DNA of 16,737 bases from Peptostreptococcaceae bacterium (GTDB lineage Bacteria; Bacillota_A; Clostridia; Peptostreptococcales; Anaerovoracaceae), in contig JAENWH010000012.1 in NCBI GenBank assembly GCA_016650135.1, positions 1 through 16,737 on the forward strand. Direction: 5' to 3'. This document shows positions 6,740 through 14,060 of this stretch, one piece after another. Each line of letters starts with the position of its first letter. The first letter of the stretch is position 1. The position numbers and the translations under genes are program-made. The notes beneath the pieces are model-generated. The model was not told the DNA's origin. It did not search any database and worked only from the letters and a program-made list of their open reading frames with translations.

Positions 6740-7249
6740 TTATTTAATAATGCTATATACTGTTACAACCTCCTCCCCTTTTTTATTTGTCAACATATAA
6801 TCGTCCTTTAAAAAAACTATTAACAATCTAATATCCACCCATCCTTTAAATCCAAAAGAAAATCCTTTGTGATATTTGAATTTCTTAACCGTGTCAATTA
6901 TTAAATTGTCTTTTGATGTGATGTTATTATCTAGAACGATAATTCCAGTAATAATACTGGACATGTGATCATCATGAGGTTTTACAATACATTCTACAGA
7001 TTTAATCAAATTATAAATATAGTTGTCCAGAATAATTTTGTCAATATCTTCAAAATGTTTTATTAAAACATATTCATTATTCTCAATTCCAAATATTGTT
7101 GCTTTTTTAGTTAAAAAAAATCTTTCACTTCTTTGGTGGTATTCTGCAAATAAATCATATTTATATCCATCGATATTAAAATCATCATTTTTATCAAAAT
7201 TACTCTGAAGCTTATTTTTTATTAAATTCAGATATTGTGAAAATTCCAT
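6740..7249 (-). CDS. Unknown 169-aa protein leading the cstA operon
   Basis: I do not recognise the family. The protein is soluble, Lys/Asp/Ile-rich, with no signal peptide or clear membrane span. Notable stretches are NIDGYKYDLFAEYHQRSERFF, EYVLIKHF, IVKPHDDHMSSIITGIIVLD and FSFGFKGWVDIRLLIVFL; the mixed strand-like pattern suggests a compact alpha/beta domain. An ATG at 7261 would add four residues, but the ATG at 7249 has GGAG six nt upstream, whereas 7261 has only a weak site. The gene is 37 bp upstream of cstA, with no terminator between, and follows a near-consensus promoter with a ~110-nt leader. It could be a regulator or accessory of CstA, but nothing in the sequence proves that. Confidence 0.75.
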   Translation of the reverse strand: MEFSQYLNLIKNKLQSNFDKNDDFNIDGYKYDLFAEYHQRSERFFLTKKATIFGIENNEYVLIKHFEDIDKIILDNYIYNLIKSVECIVKPHDDHMSSIITGIIVLDNNITSKDNLIIDTVKKFKYHKGFSFGFKGWVDIRLLIVFLKDDYMLTNKKGEEVVTVYSIIK

Positions 7250-7368
7250 TTTAAACTCCATTTGTCCATAATAGCTGCAACAAAATCAAGTATGAAAATA
7301 TTAATAAACGAAGAAAGGTAAAAGTTGGTTAGTCAAAGAGAGATGGGAGAAAAGTTTAACTTGTTTTT

Positions 7369-7397
7369 ATTTTACTCCTACATAAAATATATGTCAA
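7369..7397 (-). promoter_or_regulatory. Near-consensus promoter of the 169-aa/cstA operon
   Basis: Minus strand: perfect -35 TTGACA (7392-7397), 17-nt spacer, -10 TAAAAT (7369-7374). The start is expected near 7362, leaving a leader of about 110 nt before the ATG at 7249. The leader is pyrimidine-rich; I found no known riboswitch fold or catabolite (cre) site. Confidence 0.75.
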
Positions 7398-7450
7398 ATT
7401 TTTTTATATATCGATCTTTTCCCCCTTTTATTAGTTATTATTAACAATAA

Positions 7451-7500
7451 AAAATCTCTATTTTAGTTAAATATAATAATTCAACTAAAATAGAGATTTT
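7451..7500 (-). terminator. Terminator after the ferritin-like gene
   Basis: A perfect 18-bp stem (7451-7468 with 7483-7500) encloses a 14-nt AT-rich loop. On the minus strand the stem ends in a run of six T residues, 15 bp beyond the ferritin-like stop. It separates this gene from the cstA operon promoter. Confidence 0.85.
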
Positions 7501-7514
7501 ATGACCACTTTTGT

Positions 7515-7988
7515 TTACAAACCTAAAGATCTGATAGGGTCGAAATTCAATCTTTCTTTAACAAGCTGCAGATGTTTTTTTTCTTCACTGAGTACGGTCT
7601 CCATCTCTTTTTTCGCGATATCAGGATACATTGACATCATTTGATGAACGAACAGTATACCATCCTTTTCCATTCTTGCTGCAATCTCTAGAGAATCTTT
7701 CAATCCCAGTTTAGTATTGAAATCACGTATTTCTTTTAGGTTTTCATCAATCAAAGATATTGTATATTCAATTTCTTCGGGAGAAAATTCTCTGTTCATT
7801 TCACCACCAAATTCTTGCATCAGAGAATTATACATTTCAAAATGAATTTTTTCTTCTTTTGATAACCTTGTAAATAAAGCTTTTGATTTTTCATCATGTG
7901 CGTTTTGGGCAAAATTTGTATAGTATCTTTCAACATCCTCTTCCATCTTCACAAATGTGGATAAAATTAATTTCCCATCAAAATTCAT
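7515..7988 (-). CDS. Ferritin-like diiron protein (rubrerythrin-type domain)
   Basis: This 157-residue, all-helical cytoplasmic protein has the four-helix diiron pattern: E17/E20 in MEEDVERYY, E46-x2-H49 in EEKIHFEMY, E107 in ARMEKDG, and E136-x2-H139 in SEEKKHLQLV. There is no C-terminal rubredoxin domain, so it is a short rubrerythrin or ferritin-family member. In anaerobes such proteins reduce peroxide or handle iron. The ATG follows AAGGAGG closely. It has its own promoter and terminator and is thus monocistronic. No Fur- or PerR-like box is evident near the promoter. The specific activity (peroxidase, iron storage or other) is not decided by sequence. Confidence 0.88.
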   Translation of the reverse strand: MNFDGKLILSTFVKMEEDVERYYTNFAQNAHDEKSKALFTRLSKEEKIHFEMYNSLMQEFGGEMNREFSPEEIEYTISLIDENLKEIRDFNTKLGLKDSLEIAARMEKDGILFVHQMMSMYPDIAKKEMETVLSEEKKHLQLVKERLNFDPIRSLGL

Positions 7989-8026
7989 AAAAATCCCTCC
8001 TTTTAAAACACGATAAATTCATTTAC

Positions 8027-8055
8027 ATAGTACTCCATTAAAAACTTTTGTTCAA
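8027..8055 (-). promoter_or_regulatory. Promoter of the ferritin-like gene
   Basis: Minus strand: -35 TTGAAC (8050-8055), 17-nt spacer, -10 TACTAT (8027-8032). The leader is ~33 nt. It lies in the 112-bp gap after the flavoprotein gene. Confidence 0.65.
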
Positions 8056-8100
8056 GTAAAAATACAAACTTCGGTTTTAGGTAACTTTATTATAATTTAA

Positions 8101-9117
8101 TTACTTGTAGATTTTAGAGGAATCAATATCGGAAAGGGTAGTACAACCTGTCATTTTCATAACATCAGAGAGCTCCGCTAAATATTTTTTTGTAAATATT
8201 CCAACTCCTTCTGCTCCACCACCATGAACAGCGATGACATAGGGTCGCCCAATCAAAACAGCATCGGCTCCCATGGCGATAGCTTTAAAAATATCCATGC
8301 CACTTCTGATAGCACCATCAATAAATATAACTTTGCTGTCTCCAACTGCTTTCCTTATTTCGGGTAAAACTTCGATTGGGGCCGGTGTGCAATCCAGCAC
8401 TCGGCCACCGTGATTAGATATAATGATAGCATCCGCACCAGCTTTAAAAGCTTTCTTTGCACCTTCAACTGTCATAATACCCTTGATTATAAATGGTACA
8501 TGGATTAATTTCCTAATATTAGTCAATTGTTCCACAGACTTTATTTCAAGAGGGTTACCTGCTGAAGAAATAATAGGTAACCCTGCTGAATCAATATCCA
8601 TAGCTATAGCAAACACATTGATTTTTTCAGCTACTTTTATTTTGTTGGCTATGGTATCAAAATCCCACGGTTTAATCGTTGGAATTCCAAAACCTTTAGC
8701 TTCTTTAACTGGAACAAGGGGACCTTCATAATAGGATGGATCAACCCCATCACCTGTAAAAGCAATCGTTCCTGAAGCAAGTGTTCCTTCGACAAGTGCC
8801 TTACTATAAGTTTCTTCTGTAAAATAACCGGTATAATTCCAACTCATGCCACTTACTGGCGCCGGAAATACAGGTCCGGAAAATGTATGTCCAAAAAGAC
8901 AAAACGACGTATCCTGCCCTTTGTTTTCATAAATAGTATCCATATTCACTTTTATATCTGCAAGTTTTTCGTAAGCTCTAATAAAACCATTGCCCCTTCC
9001 TTTTCCACCACTTCCTGGAAGTTCTCCACGACAAGCAACGCCGTTGCATTCTTTACAGACATGACATCTGGGTTCCATTATTTTTTTAGCATTTTGCAGT
9101 ACTTCAATATAGTTCAT
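8101..9117 (-). CDS. FMN-dependent alpha-hydroxyacid oxidase/dehydrogenase homologue
   Basis: This 338-residue TIM-barrel flavoprotein belongs to the lactate/glycolate oxidase superfamily. The catalytic region is IISNHGGRVLD at 232-242, with H236 as base and R239 as substrate contact. K212 in FIIKGIMT and the FMN phosphate loop (IDGAIRSGMD, then GADAVLIGRP at 283-292) are present. The usual N-terminal part is replaced by a short segment with C18-x2-C21-x2-C24-x4-C29, which could bind a metal or Fe-S cluster and might link the flavin to an anaerobic electron carrier instead of oxygen. The substrate is unknown; no lactate permease or electron-transfer flavoprotein genes are adjacent. The ATG at 9117 has no Shine-Dalgarno sequence within 40 nt of linear sequence; an in-frame TAA excludes an upstream start. 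Confidence 0.85.
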   Translation of the reverse strand: MNYIEVLQNAKKIMEPRCHVCKECNGVACRGELPGSGGKGRGNGFIRAYEKLADIKVNMDTIYENKGQDTSFCLFGHTFSGPVFPAPVSGMSWNYTGYFTEETYSKALVEGTLASGTIAFTGDGVDPSYYEGPLVPVKEAKGFGIPTIKPWDFDTIANKIKVAEKINVFAIAMDIDSAGLPIISSAGNPLEIKSVEQLTNIRKLIHVPFIIKGIMTVEGAKKAFKAGADAIIISNHGGRVLDCTPAPIEVLPEIRKAVGDSKVIFIDGAIRSGMDIFKAIAMGADAVLIGRPYVIAVHGGGAEGVGIFTKKYLAELSDVMKMTGCTTLSDIDSSKIYK

Positions 9118-9169
9118 ATTAAATATTGTATGATATATTTAGTTATTTATGAATATCATACACTCCTTT
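9118..9169 (-). promoter_or_regulatory. Distant Shine-Dalgarno plus 10-bp hairpin before the flavoprotein start
   Basis: On the minus strand AAAGGAG (9163-9169) directly abuts a perfect 10-bp inverted repeat, TGTATGATAT (9162-9153) and ATATCATACA (9136-9127), with a 16-nt loop. Nine nt separate the hairpin from the ATG (9115-9117). Folding would put the Shine-Dalgarno sequence an effective ~9 nt from the start codon. An operator role is the alternative. Confidence 0.5.
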
Positions 9170-9286
9170 CTTTTAGTTTTTATTAACAGTTATTTATAAA
9201 CAGTTTATAGCTATGAATTTGGATTGCATATTGTTTTCAGAATCTTTATTGCTACAGTCAATTTTGGAAACGTTGAAATTTGAATA

Positions 9287-10078
9287 CTACAAGCCCTTTC
9301 TTTCAAGTCTTAATTTATCAGCAATTATTGCTATAAATTCGCTATTTGTTGGTTTTCCTATGTTATTATCTCCATTGCCGAATATACTTATTACTGTATC
9401 TGTTTTCCCTCTGTTCCACGCAACTTCGATGGCATGACGTATAGCCCGTTCAACCCTGCTTGAGGTTGTATTGTTTATCTTTGCTATTGCAGGATACAGT
9501 TCTTTTGTTACAGCGCTTAAAAGGTCCATATCACCAACAACCAGAGTGATGGCATCACGAAGATACTGATAGCCTTTTATATGTGCCGGTACACCAATTT
9601 CATGAATGATGTTTGTGATTTCGATTTCAAGATCTCCTTGTTTGCCTTTATTGGAATTATTAACAATAGTTCTTGCGAAATTCATTTTATTTTCATCAGG
9701 TTCAGATCCTGCAAGCTGATTGATTCTTTTAGTCAAAGTGGTTAAATTAAAAGGTTTAACAACATAATAATCTGCACCTAAATTGATAGCTTTTTGTGTA
9801 ACCCCTTCCTGCCCAACCGCAGAAAGAACGATAACTTTTGGATATTTTGGAAGTTCCATGTCATTAATATTTTCTAAAACGCCCAAACCGTCAAGATGCG
9901 GCATGACCATATCGAGTATCAGAATATCCGGCTGATTCTTTTTTACGGCTTCAACAGCACTTATTCCATCATGCACAATAAAAGAAATGTTTATTTTTTC
10001 TTGTGTATCAAAATAATCTTTTAATATTTCGCAGAAATCTTTGTTGTCATCAGCTATTCCAACTGTAATACCATTCAT
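9287..10078 (-). CDS. spo0A: Sporulation master regulator Spo0A
   Basis: This is a 263-residue response regulator. The receiver domain (1-~122) has the acidic pocket D10-D11, phosphoacceptor D56 in LILDMVMP, S86 and K108 in VVKPF. After a linker, the C-terminal Spo0A DNA-binding domain (~145-263) has [21 protein letters not shown] and the nearly invariant recognition helix [16 protein letters not shown]. Phosphorylated Spo0A binds 0A boxes and controls entry into sporulation and solvent or stationary-phase genes in Clostridia. The ATG has AAAGGAGG upstream. Promoter and 0A box are at 10155-10184, pointing to autoregulation. The usual upstream neighbour spoIVB is missing; a comEA-like gene is there instead. 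No clear terminator follows it. Confidence 0.98.
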   Translation of the reverse strand: MNGITVGIADDNKDFCEILKDYFDTQEKINISFIVHDGISAVEAVKKNQPDILILDMVMPHLDGLGVLENINDMELPKYPKVIVLSAVGQEGVTQKAINLGADYYVVKPFNLTTLTKRINQLAGSEPDENKMNFARTIVNNSNKGKQGDLEIEITNIIHEIGVPAHIKGYQYLRDAITLVVGDMDLLSAVTKELYPAIAKINNTTSSRVERAIRHAIEVAWNRGKTDTVISIFGNGDNNIGKPTNSEFIAIIADKLRLERKGL

Positions 10079-10154
10079 AACATTTTCCTCCTTTATTAAT
10101 ATAATCTAATATTAAAGATTTTGAGATTATTAGCAATAAGTGTTTTGTATTATT

Positions 10155-10184
10155 GTTATATAATTATTTACAAATTTCGACAAA
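10155..10184 (-). promoter_or_regulatory. spo0A promoter with a 0A box overlapping the -35
   Basis: Minus strand: TTGTCG (10178-10183), 17-nt spacer, TATAAC (10155-10160). The -35 is part of TTTGTCGAA (10176-10184), which contains the full Spo0A consensus TGTCGAA. A 0A box on the -35 is the arrangement of Spo0A-activated sigma-A promoters, so positive autoregulation is likely. Confidence 0.7.
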
Positions 10185-10204
10185 AAACGATAGAGAAAAA
10201 TGTA

Positions 10205-10834
10205 TTATATGCATATTTTATCCTTAAATTTGGCAAAAGTCTTATCCCCAATGCCGCTCACATTTTTAATGTCTTCAATTACCAGGTAACTGCCATGAAC
10301 TTCTCTATATAGGATTATTTTTTCTGCGGTTGAAGGTCCGACACCTGATAACTCCTGAAGCTGCTGACTGTTTGCCCTATTAATATCTATCAGGCCATTG
10401 TTATCAATGCCTGGCATTGGCTGTAAATTATTTACAGTTGGCGGCTTCAGTTTTTCTCCAATTTCTGGTATATATATTTTATTTTCATCTTTTAACTTTC
10501 CTGCCATATTTATGCCAGAAACATCAGCACCTTCCTTTAATCCACCTGAAATTTCAATTGCCTGATAAACTCTCGTGTTTTCTTCCAGTTTCAGAACCCC
10601 TGGATTCATCACTGCACCTGAGAGATCAACGTAAATATAATTTATGTCTTCAATACCTGCAGCTGTTAAAAAAACAGCTGGTGCCGTTGCGGGTTGTTTT
10701 TCTATTATGATTTCTTCTGAGTGATCCTTTCCTGAACAGATGAAAACTCCAAGTATAACCACAGCAAGAATAATGAGTATTTTAACTGTATTTTCCTTAT
10801 GATATTTAACATACTCGAATATTTTGTCCTTCAC
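10205..10834 (-). CDS. comEA: ComEA-like DNA-binding protein (SLBB plus helix-hairpin-helix)
   Basis: This 209-residue membrane-anchored protein has a single N-terminal membrane segment (~17-33, ILIILAVVILGVFIC) after a basic stretch. A SLBB domain follows (~67-130, IYVDLSGAVMNPGV onward), and a C-terminal tandem helix-hairpin-helix domain (148-209) contains LSGVGPSTAEKI and VSGIGDKTFAKF. This is the ComEA layout: the surface receptor that binds double-stranded DNA during transformation. The usual partners comEB and comEC are not in the window. The start is GTG, with GGGAGGT 6 nt upstream. It has its own promoter and is followed by spo0A after 126 bp. Competence itself is not shown; the protein is widespread in Clostridia not known to transform. 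Confidence 0.92.
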   Translation of the reverse strand: MKDKIFEYVKYHKENTVKILIILAVVILGVFICSGKDHSEEIIIEKQPATAPAVFLTAAGIEDINYIYVDLSGAVMNPGVLKLEENTRVYQAIEISGGLKEGADVSGINMAGKLKDENKIYIPEIGEKLKPPTVNNLQPMPGIDNNGLIDINRANSQQLQELSGVGPSTAEKIILYREVHGSYLVIEDIKNVSGIGDKTFAKFKDKICI

Positions 10835-10867
10835 AAAAATACCTCCCTGGCTGATTTAATATAATAA

Positions 10868-10907
10868 TGATTAATCAAATCATACAATAAAAATAAATGG
10901 AAGTCAA
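10868..10907 (-). promoter_or_regulatory. comEA promoter with a palindrome at the start site
   Basis: Minus strand: -35 TTGACT (10902-10907), 17-nt spacer, -10 TATGAT (10879-10884). The -35 lies just past the DUF2344 stop codon. A perfect 10-bp palindrome, TGATTAATCA, sits at 10868-10877, over the expected start at about 10872, and could be an operator. Confidence 0.65.
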
Positions 10908-10909
10908 TG

Positions 10910-11581
10910 TTAAAATTGTAAATTTTTGGCAAATGTTATAGTTTCTCTAGTTATTTCTACCTCTGAGCGATCATAATCTATCTTATAGTAATTTCCAATA
11001 GCCTTAATCAGTAATTCCGGGCTTAGATTAGAAAGACTGCCTGCATCCAACTTAGCGAAGATAATCAGCTCTCCCCCATTATTATTTAGAGCCAATTCTT
11101 TAATCATACTTTTAATATTCAAATCGATGAGTTCTTTCTTTTTATTAAACTTTTGAGAAATAATCTCCGTCTGGCTCATAAAATCCAAGGCTTTGATATC
11201 CTGGAGAAGCGAACCTCGGTAGGGCAACTTTATCCTATATTCTGCAAATTCAGTGATAGCTGCCAGTGATTTTCCTTCTGATTTGATTTCCTTGAATTCA
11301 ATGATTTTTATTCCTTCCGGCATGGCCAGGTTAAAAATTTCTAATATATTTTCTTTATTTATTTTATCCACAGTTTCAAATTCCAGAATTTCTCCACTGC
11401 TTTCATAACCTAGGGAAAGAGGTTGAGCCAACCCCATTTTCGGATGAGGATTAAAGCCTTGAGAATATTCCAGCTTTACCCCCATACGTTTAAAAGACCT
11501 TTTAAACAAGCGCATTAAATCAAGATGTGAAATATATTTAATGTAACCGAATTTGGAGAATTTAACAATATATCTATACAT
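10910..11581 (-). CDS. DUF2344 / TIGR03936 radical SAM-linked protein
   Basis: This is a 223-residue protein of the TIGR03936 (DUF2344) family, almost always found next to or fused with a TIGR03960 radical SAM protein, as here. The conserved start is YIVKFSKFGYIKYISHLDLMRLFKRSFKRMG, then YSQGFNPHPKMGLAQPLSLGYES. Its function is unknown. A GTG at 11599 would add six residues, but ATG at 11581 is preferred because GGAGG precedes it by 6 nt. The start overlaps the end of the radical SAM gene by 8 bp, implying translational coupling and a stoichiometric partnership. In many bacteria the pair lies beside rng/rne and rplU-rpmA; here it is downstream of the rpmA-obg cluster, a rearranged form of the same neighbourhood. 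Confidence 0.9.
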   Translation of the reverse strand: MYRYIVKFSKFGYIKYISHLDLMRLFKRSFKRMGVKLEYSQGFNPHPKMGLAQPLSLGYESSGEILEFETVDKINKENILEIFNLAMPEGIKIIEFKEIKSEGKSLAAITEFAEYRIKLPYRGSLLQDIKALDFMSQTEIISQKFNKKKELIDLNIKSMIKELALNNNGGELIIFAKLDAGSLSNLSPELLIKAIGNYYKIDYDRSEVEITRETITFAKNLQF

Positions 11582-13427
11582 GGCTGCCCTCCATTTCACA
11601 TTTCACTCTGCTGTTTACGCCACAATCTACGCATCCCAGTCTGCAGTCGTCTGTCAAGGCTTCTGCTTTTGCCTTTTCGTTTTCTTTTATTAAAAACTCT
11701 TTTGTAACTCCCGAATCGATATGATCCCATGGAAGAATTTCATCATAATTTCTTTCTCTCGACGAATAAAAGTTCACATCAATTCCCGTCATTTCAAAAG
11801 CCTTAAGCCATAGGTCATTATTAAAATGTTCTGACCATCCATCAAAACTGCAGCCAAGTTTAAAAGCCTCTATAAGCGGTTTCGTAACCTTTCTGTCTCC
11901 TCTTGCAAATACTGCTTCTAAAATGGTGGTATCCGTTCTATGATAGGTGAAACTTACACCTCTGATAGATTTCAGTTTATCTTTCAGATGCATATGTTTC
12001 TTCCTGAATTCTTTGGCAGTATCTTGACCATGCCACTGAAAAGGCGTATGTGCTTTTGGAACAAAGCTGGAGACACTTATTGTCACATTAAACCGTCCCC
12101 CTTGGCGGCCTTTGATTTTATAGTTTAGAGCTACAACATTCTTCGCTATTTCAACTATACCATCTAAATCATCCATTGTTTCGGTCGGTAATCCAACCAT
12201 AAAGTACAACTTCAGATTTGACCAACCAAGTTCCAAAGCCTGTTCGATTGAACTATAGATGTTTTCTTCAGTAATATTTTTGTTTACAACGTTTCTTAAT
12301 CTTTGCGATCCCGCTTCTGGCGCAAAGGTTAGTCCTGATTTCTTGTAACCCTGAATCTCCTGTAAAACTTTAAAGGAAAATGAGTCTAATCTTAAAGACG
12401 GAAGAGACAGGGAAACATTGTGTTCTCTACACATTCTCATCAGGCTGGTTGCAAGTTCTTCAAACTGTGAGTAATCACTTGTTGATAAAGATAAAAGGGT
12501 AAGCTCCTCATGTCCGGAGTTTGCGAGCATTTTTTTTGCTAATGTCTCTATTGTTTCTTTAGAGCGTTCTCTAACTGGCCTGTAAATCATTCCTGCCTGG
12601 CAGAATCTGCAGCCTCTAGTGCAGCCTCTGAACGTTTCAATAACAGATCTATCATGTATTACTTCAATAAAAGGCACAATAGCGTTTTCAGGGAAAAAAG
12701 CATCATCGATATTACTGATAATTGCCTTTTTAACAGAATCCGGGGCATTTTCATAAAGCTTCTTTATTTCCTTTATGGTTCCGTCAGGGTTATATACCGG
12801 TTCATAAAAACTAGGAATGTAAATCCCTTCAAGAAGACAAAGTTCTTTATATAATTCCTCTTTGTTTTTTCCGCTGGTCTTCCATTCTGCATGCTTTTTG
12901 CAAAGAGTAACAATAAGCTCCTCACCATCTCCAATTACAAAAATATCGAAGATATCTGCCAGAGGTTCAGGATTAAATGCACACGGTCCTCCTGCAACAA
13001 TGACAGGATAATCCTCTCCTCTTTCCTGCCTGGTCAAAGGGATGCCGCCAAGATCAAGCATATTTAATATATTGGTGTAAGACATTTCATATTGAAGGGT
13101 AAAACCCACAATATCAAGATCTTTAATCGGCGTTTTACTTTCAAGGGTAAATAATGGCAATTCAATTGCTCTCATTTCTGCTTCCATATCAAGTGCGGGA
13201 GCAAAAATTCTTTCACAAAAAATATCACCCTCTCGATTCAATACGCCATAAAGTATTTGAAGCCCTAGAAATGACATGCCTATTTCGTAGGTGTCTGGAA
13301 ATGCAAACCCAAATCTCGTTTTAACTTTTTCCAGATTTTTTTTAACTGAGTTAAATTCACCGCCAATATATCTGGCCGGTTTTTCTACTATTTTTAGAAG
13401 TTTATTTAAATTACTGTCAATATTCAT
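11574..13427 (-). CDS. TIGR03960-type radical SAM protein with B12-binding-like N-terminal domain
   Basis: This is a 617-residue radical SAM enzyme. Residues ~20-220 resemble the B12-binding-like fold at the N terminus of this group (FAFPDTYEIGMSFLGLQILY, DLDIVGFTLQYEMSYTNIL, VAGGPCAFNPEPLADIFD). The [4Fe-4S]/SAM site is C269-x3-C273-x2-C276 in RGCTRGCRFCQAG. The barrel follows with LSLSTSDYSQF and FAPEAGSQRLR. The C-terminal end carries further cysteines in DDCRLGCVDCG, possibly a second cluster. The reaction is unknown; a role near the ribosome or tRNA is suggested only by its usual neighbours. The ATG overlaps the HD gene's stop (TAATG) and has AAAGGT 8 nt upstream. Family assignment is sure, function is not. 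Confidence 0.92.
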   Translation of the reverse strand: MNIDSNLNKLLKIVEKPARYIGGEFNSVKKNLEKVKTRFGFAFPDTYEIGMSFLGLQILYGVLNREGDIFCERIFAPALDMEAEMRAIELPLFTLESKTPIKDLDIVGFTLQYEMSYTNILNMLDLGGIPLTRQERGEDYPVIVAGGPCAFNPEPLADIFDIFVIGDGEELIVTLCKKHAEWKTSGKNKEELYKELCLLEGIYIPSFYEPVYNPDGTIKEIKKLYENAPDSVKKAIISNIDDAFFPENAIVPFIEVIHDRSVIETFRGCTRGCRFCQAGMIYRPVRERSKETIETLAKKMLANSGHEELTLLSLSTSDYSQFEELATSLMRMCREHNVSLSLPSLRLDSFSFKVLQEIQGYKKSGLTFAPEAGSQRLRNVVNKNITEENIYSSIEQALELGWSNLKLYFMVGLPTETMDDLDGIVEIAKNVVALNYKIKGRQGGRFNVTISVSSFVPKAHTPFQWHGQDTAKEFRKKHMHLKDKLKSIRGVSFTYHRTDTTILEAVFARGDRKVTKPLIEAFKLGCSFDGWSEHFNNDLWLKAFEMTGIDVNFYSSRERNYDEILPWDHIDSGVTKEFLIKENEKAKAEALTDDCRLGCVDCGVNSRVKCEMEGSHV

Positions 13428-13960
13428 TATTTATTACCTTTCTCAATCATTAAATCATCAATGCTTTTTCCTATTAAGTTCTCTATTTTTTTCACTAAAA
13501 TAATGTATTCAAAAATTCTCACTTTAATTGTTTCTTCAGCTTTAGGATTATTTTTGAACTTATTCAGAATATAATCCATTCTTAACTTTAAACCCACATA
13601 TTGACCCTCTTTAACCATTCGGTCTCCTAAACAGACAATATCAATTTCTTTTAAATTGTTAATATCATCCGTTATTTGATAGTGCATATGATTTTTAATG
13701 ATATCTGCTTCTCTTTGAAAACCCTTTGACTCCGCGATCCTTGCACCGGCTTCCCCATGATTTTCATCTACTCTTGCTATATCATGCAGCATAGCGGCAC
13801 CTTTTATAACTTCTAAGGACAAATTATAACCATATTTGTTCAATTCTTCTGCAAGGATTTCTGACACTCTGGCAACTTCCATGCAATGAAGTATTACATG
13901 CTCAGGTGTTTGATTATTTTCTAAAAGTTCCATTGCATATTCTTTTGTAATATATGACAT
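13427..13960 (-). CDS. HD-domain phosphohydrolase
   Basis: This is a 177-residue protein of the HD superfamily. Metal-binding residues follow the family order: H25 in ILHCMEVA, H59-D60 in AAMLHDIA, H68 in ENHGEAGA and D113 in CLGDRMV. HD proteins hydrolyse phosphomonoesters or phosphodiesters such as nucleotides or cyclic dinucleotides; the substrate here cannot be told. In many Firmicutes the HD protein near obg is YqeK (Ap4A hydrolase), but the nadD-yqeK-rsfS order is absent, so I do not give that name. It leads the three-gene set with the radical SAM and DUF2344 genes, overlapping the next start by one base (TAATG). Its own Shine-Dalgarno site is poor: AAAGG lies ~18 nt upstream. A TGTTATAAT extended -10 is upstream. 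Confidence 0.85.
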   Translation of the reverse strand: MSYITKEYAMELLENNQTPEHVILHCMEVARVSEILAEELNKYGYNLSLEVIKGAAMLHDIARVDENHGEAGARIAESKGFQREADIIKNHMHYQITDDINNLKEIDIVCLGDRMVKEGQYVGLKLRMDYILNKFKNNPKAEETIKVRIFEYIILVKKIENLIGKSIDDLMIEKGNK

Positions 13961-13988
13961 ATTCTTTGATTACCAACCTTTCTAGCCT

Positions 13989-13997
13989 ATTATAACA
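13989..13997 (-). promoter_or_regulatory. Extended -10 promoter of the HD/radical SAM operon
   Basis: TGTTATAAT on the minus strand combines a perfect -10 (13989-13994) with the extended TGn motif. No good -35 is visible at 16-18 nt. The start would be near 13982, giving a ~22-nt leader. It is back-to-back with the promoter of the S24 gene. Confidence 0.55.
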
Positions 13998-14031
13998 TAA
14001 ATTCCAAACAATTAAGATACAAATTGGTTTA

Positions 14032-14060
14032 TTGACTGCTATAATAATAAATGTTATATT
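14032..14060 (+). promoter_or_regulatory. Promoter of the XRE/S24 regulator gene
   Basis: Plus strand: -35 TTGACT (14032-14037), 17-nt spacer, -10 TATATT (14055-14060), with the start near 14067 and a ~49-nt leader. It lies 38 bp from the divergent HD-operon -10. The gap between contains a short inverted repeat, CAATT (14010-14014) and AATTG (14022-14026), that could serve autoregulation. Confidence 0.7.

Noticed and set aside
8056..8100. Terminator after the flavoprotein gene (AAAC-CGAA-GTTT followed by T residues on the minus strand).
   Set aside because: The stem is only 4 bp and abuts the -35 box of the next promoter; too weak to call.
9139..9159. Six-codon ORF (MIFINN) right after the AAAGGAG upstream of the flavoprotein gene, as a leader peptide.
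   Set aside because: The ATG is only 3 nt from GGAG, the codons show no regulatory bias, and the ORF lies within the hairpin that explains the region better. It remains possible but unsupported.
9187..9213. Repeated AACAGTT motifs between spo0A and the flavoprotein gene.
   Set aside because: Short, AT-rich and imperfect; expected by chance at this base composition. No clear promoter could be fixed here either.
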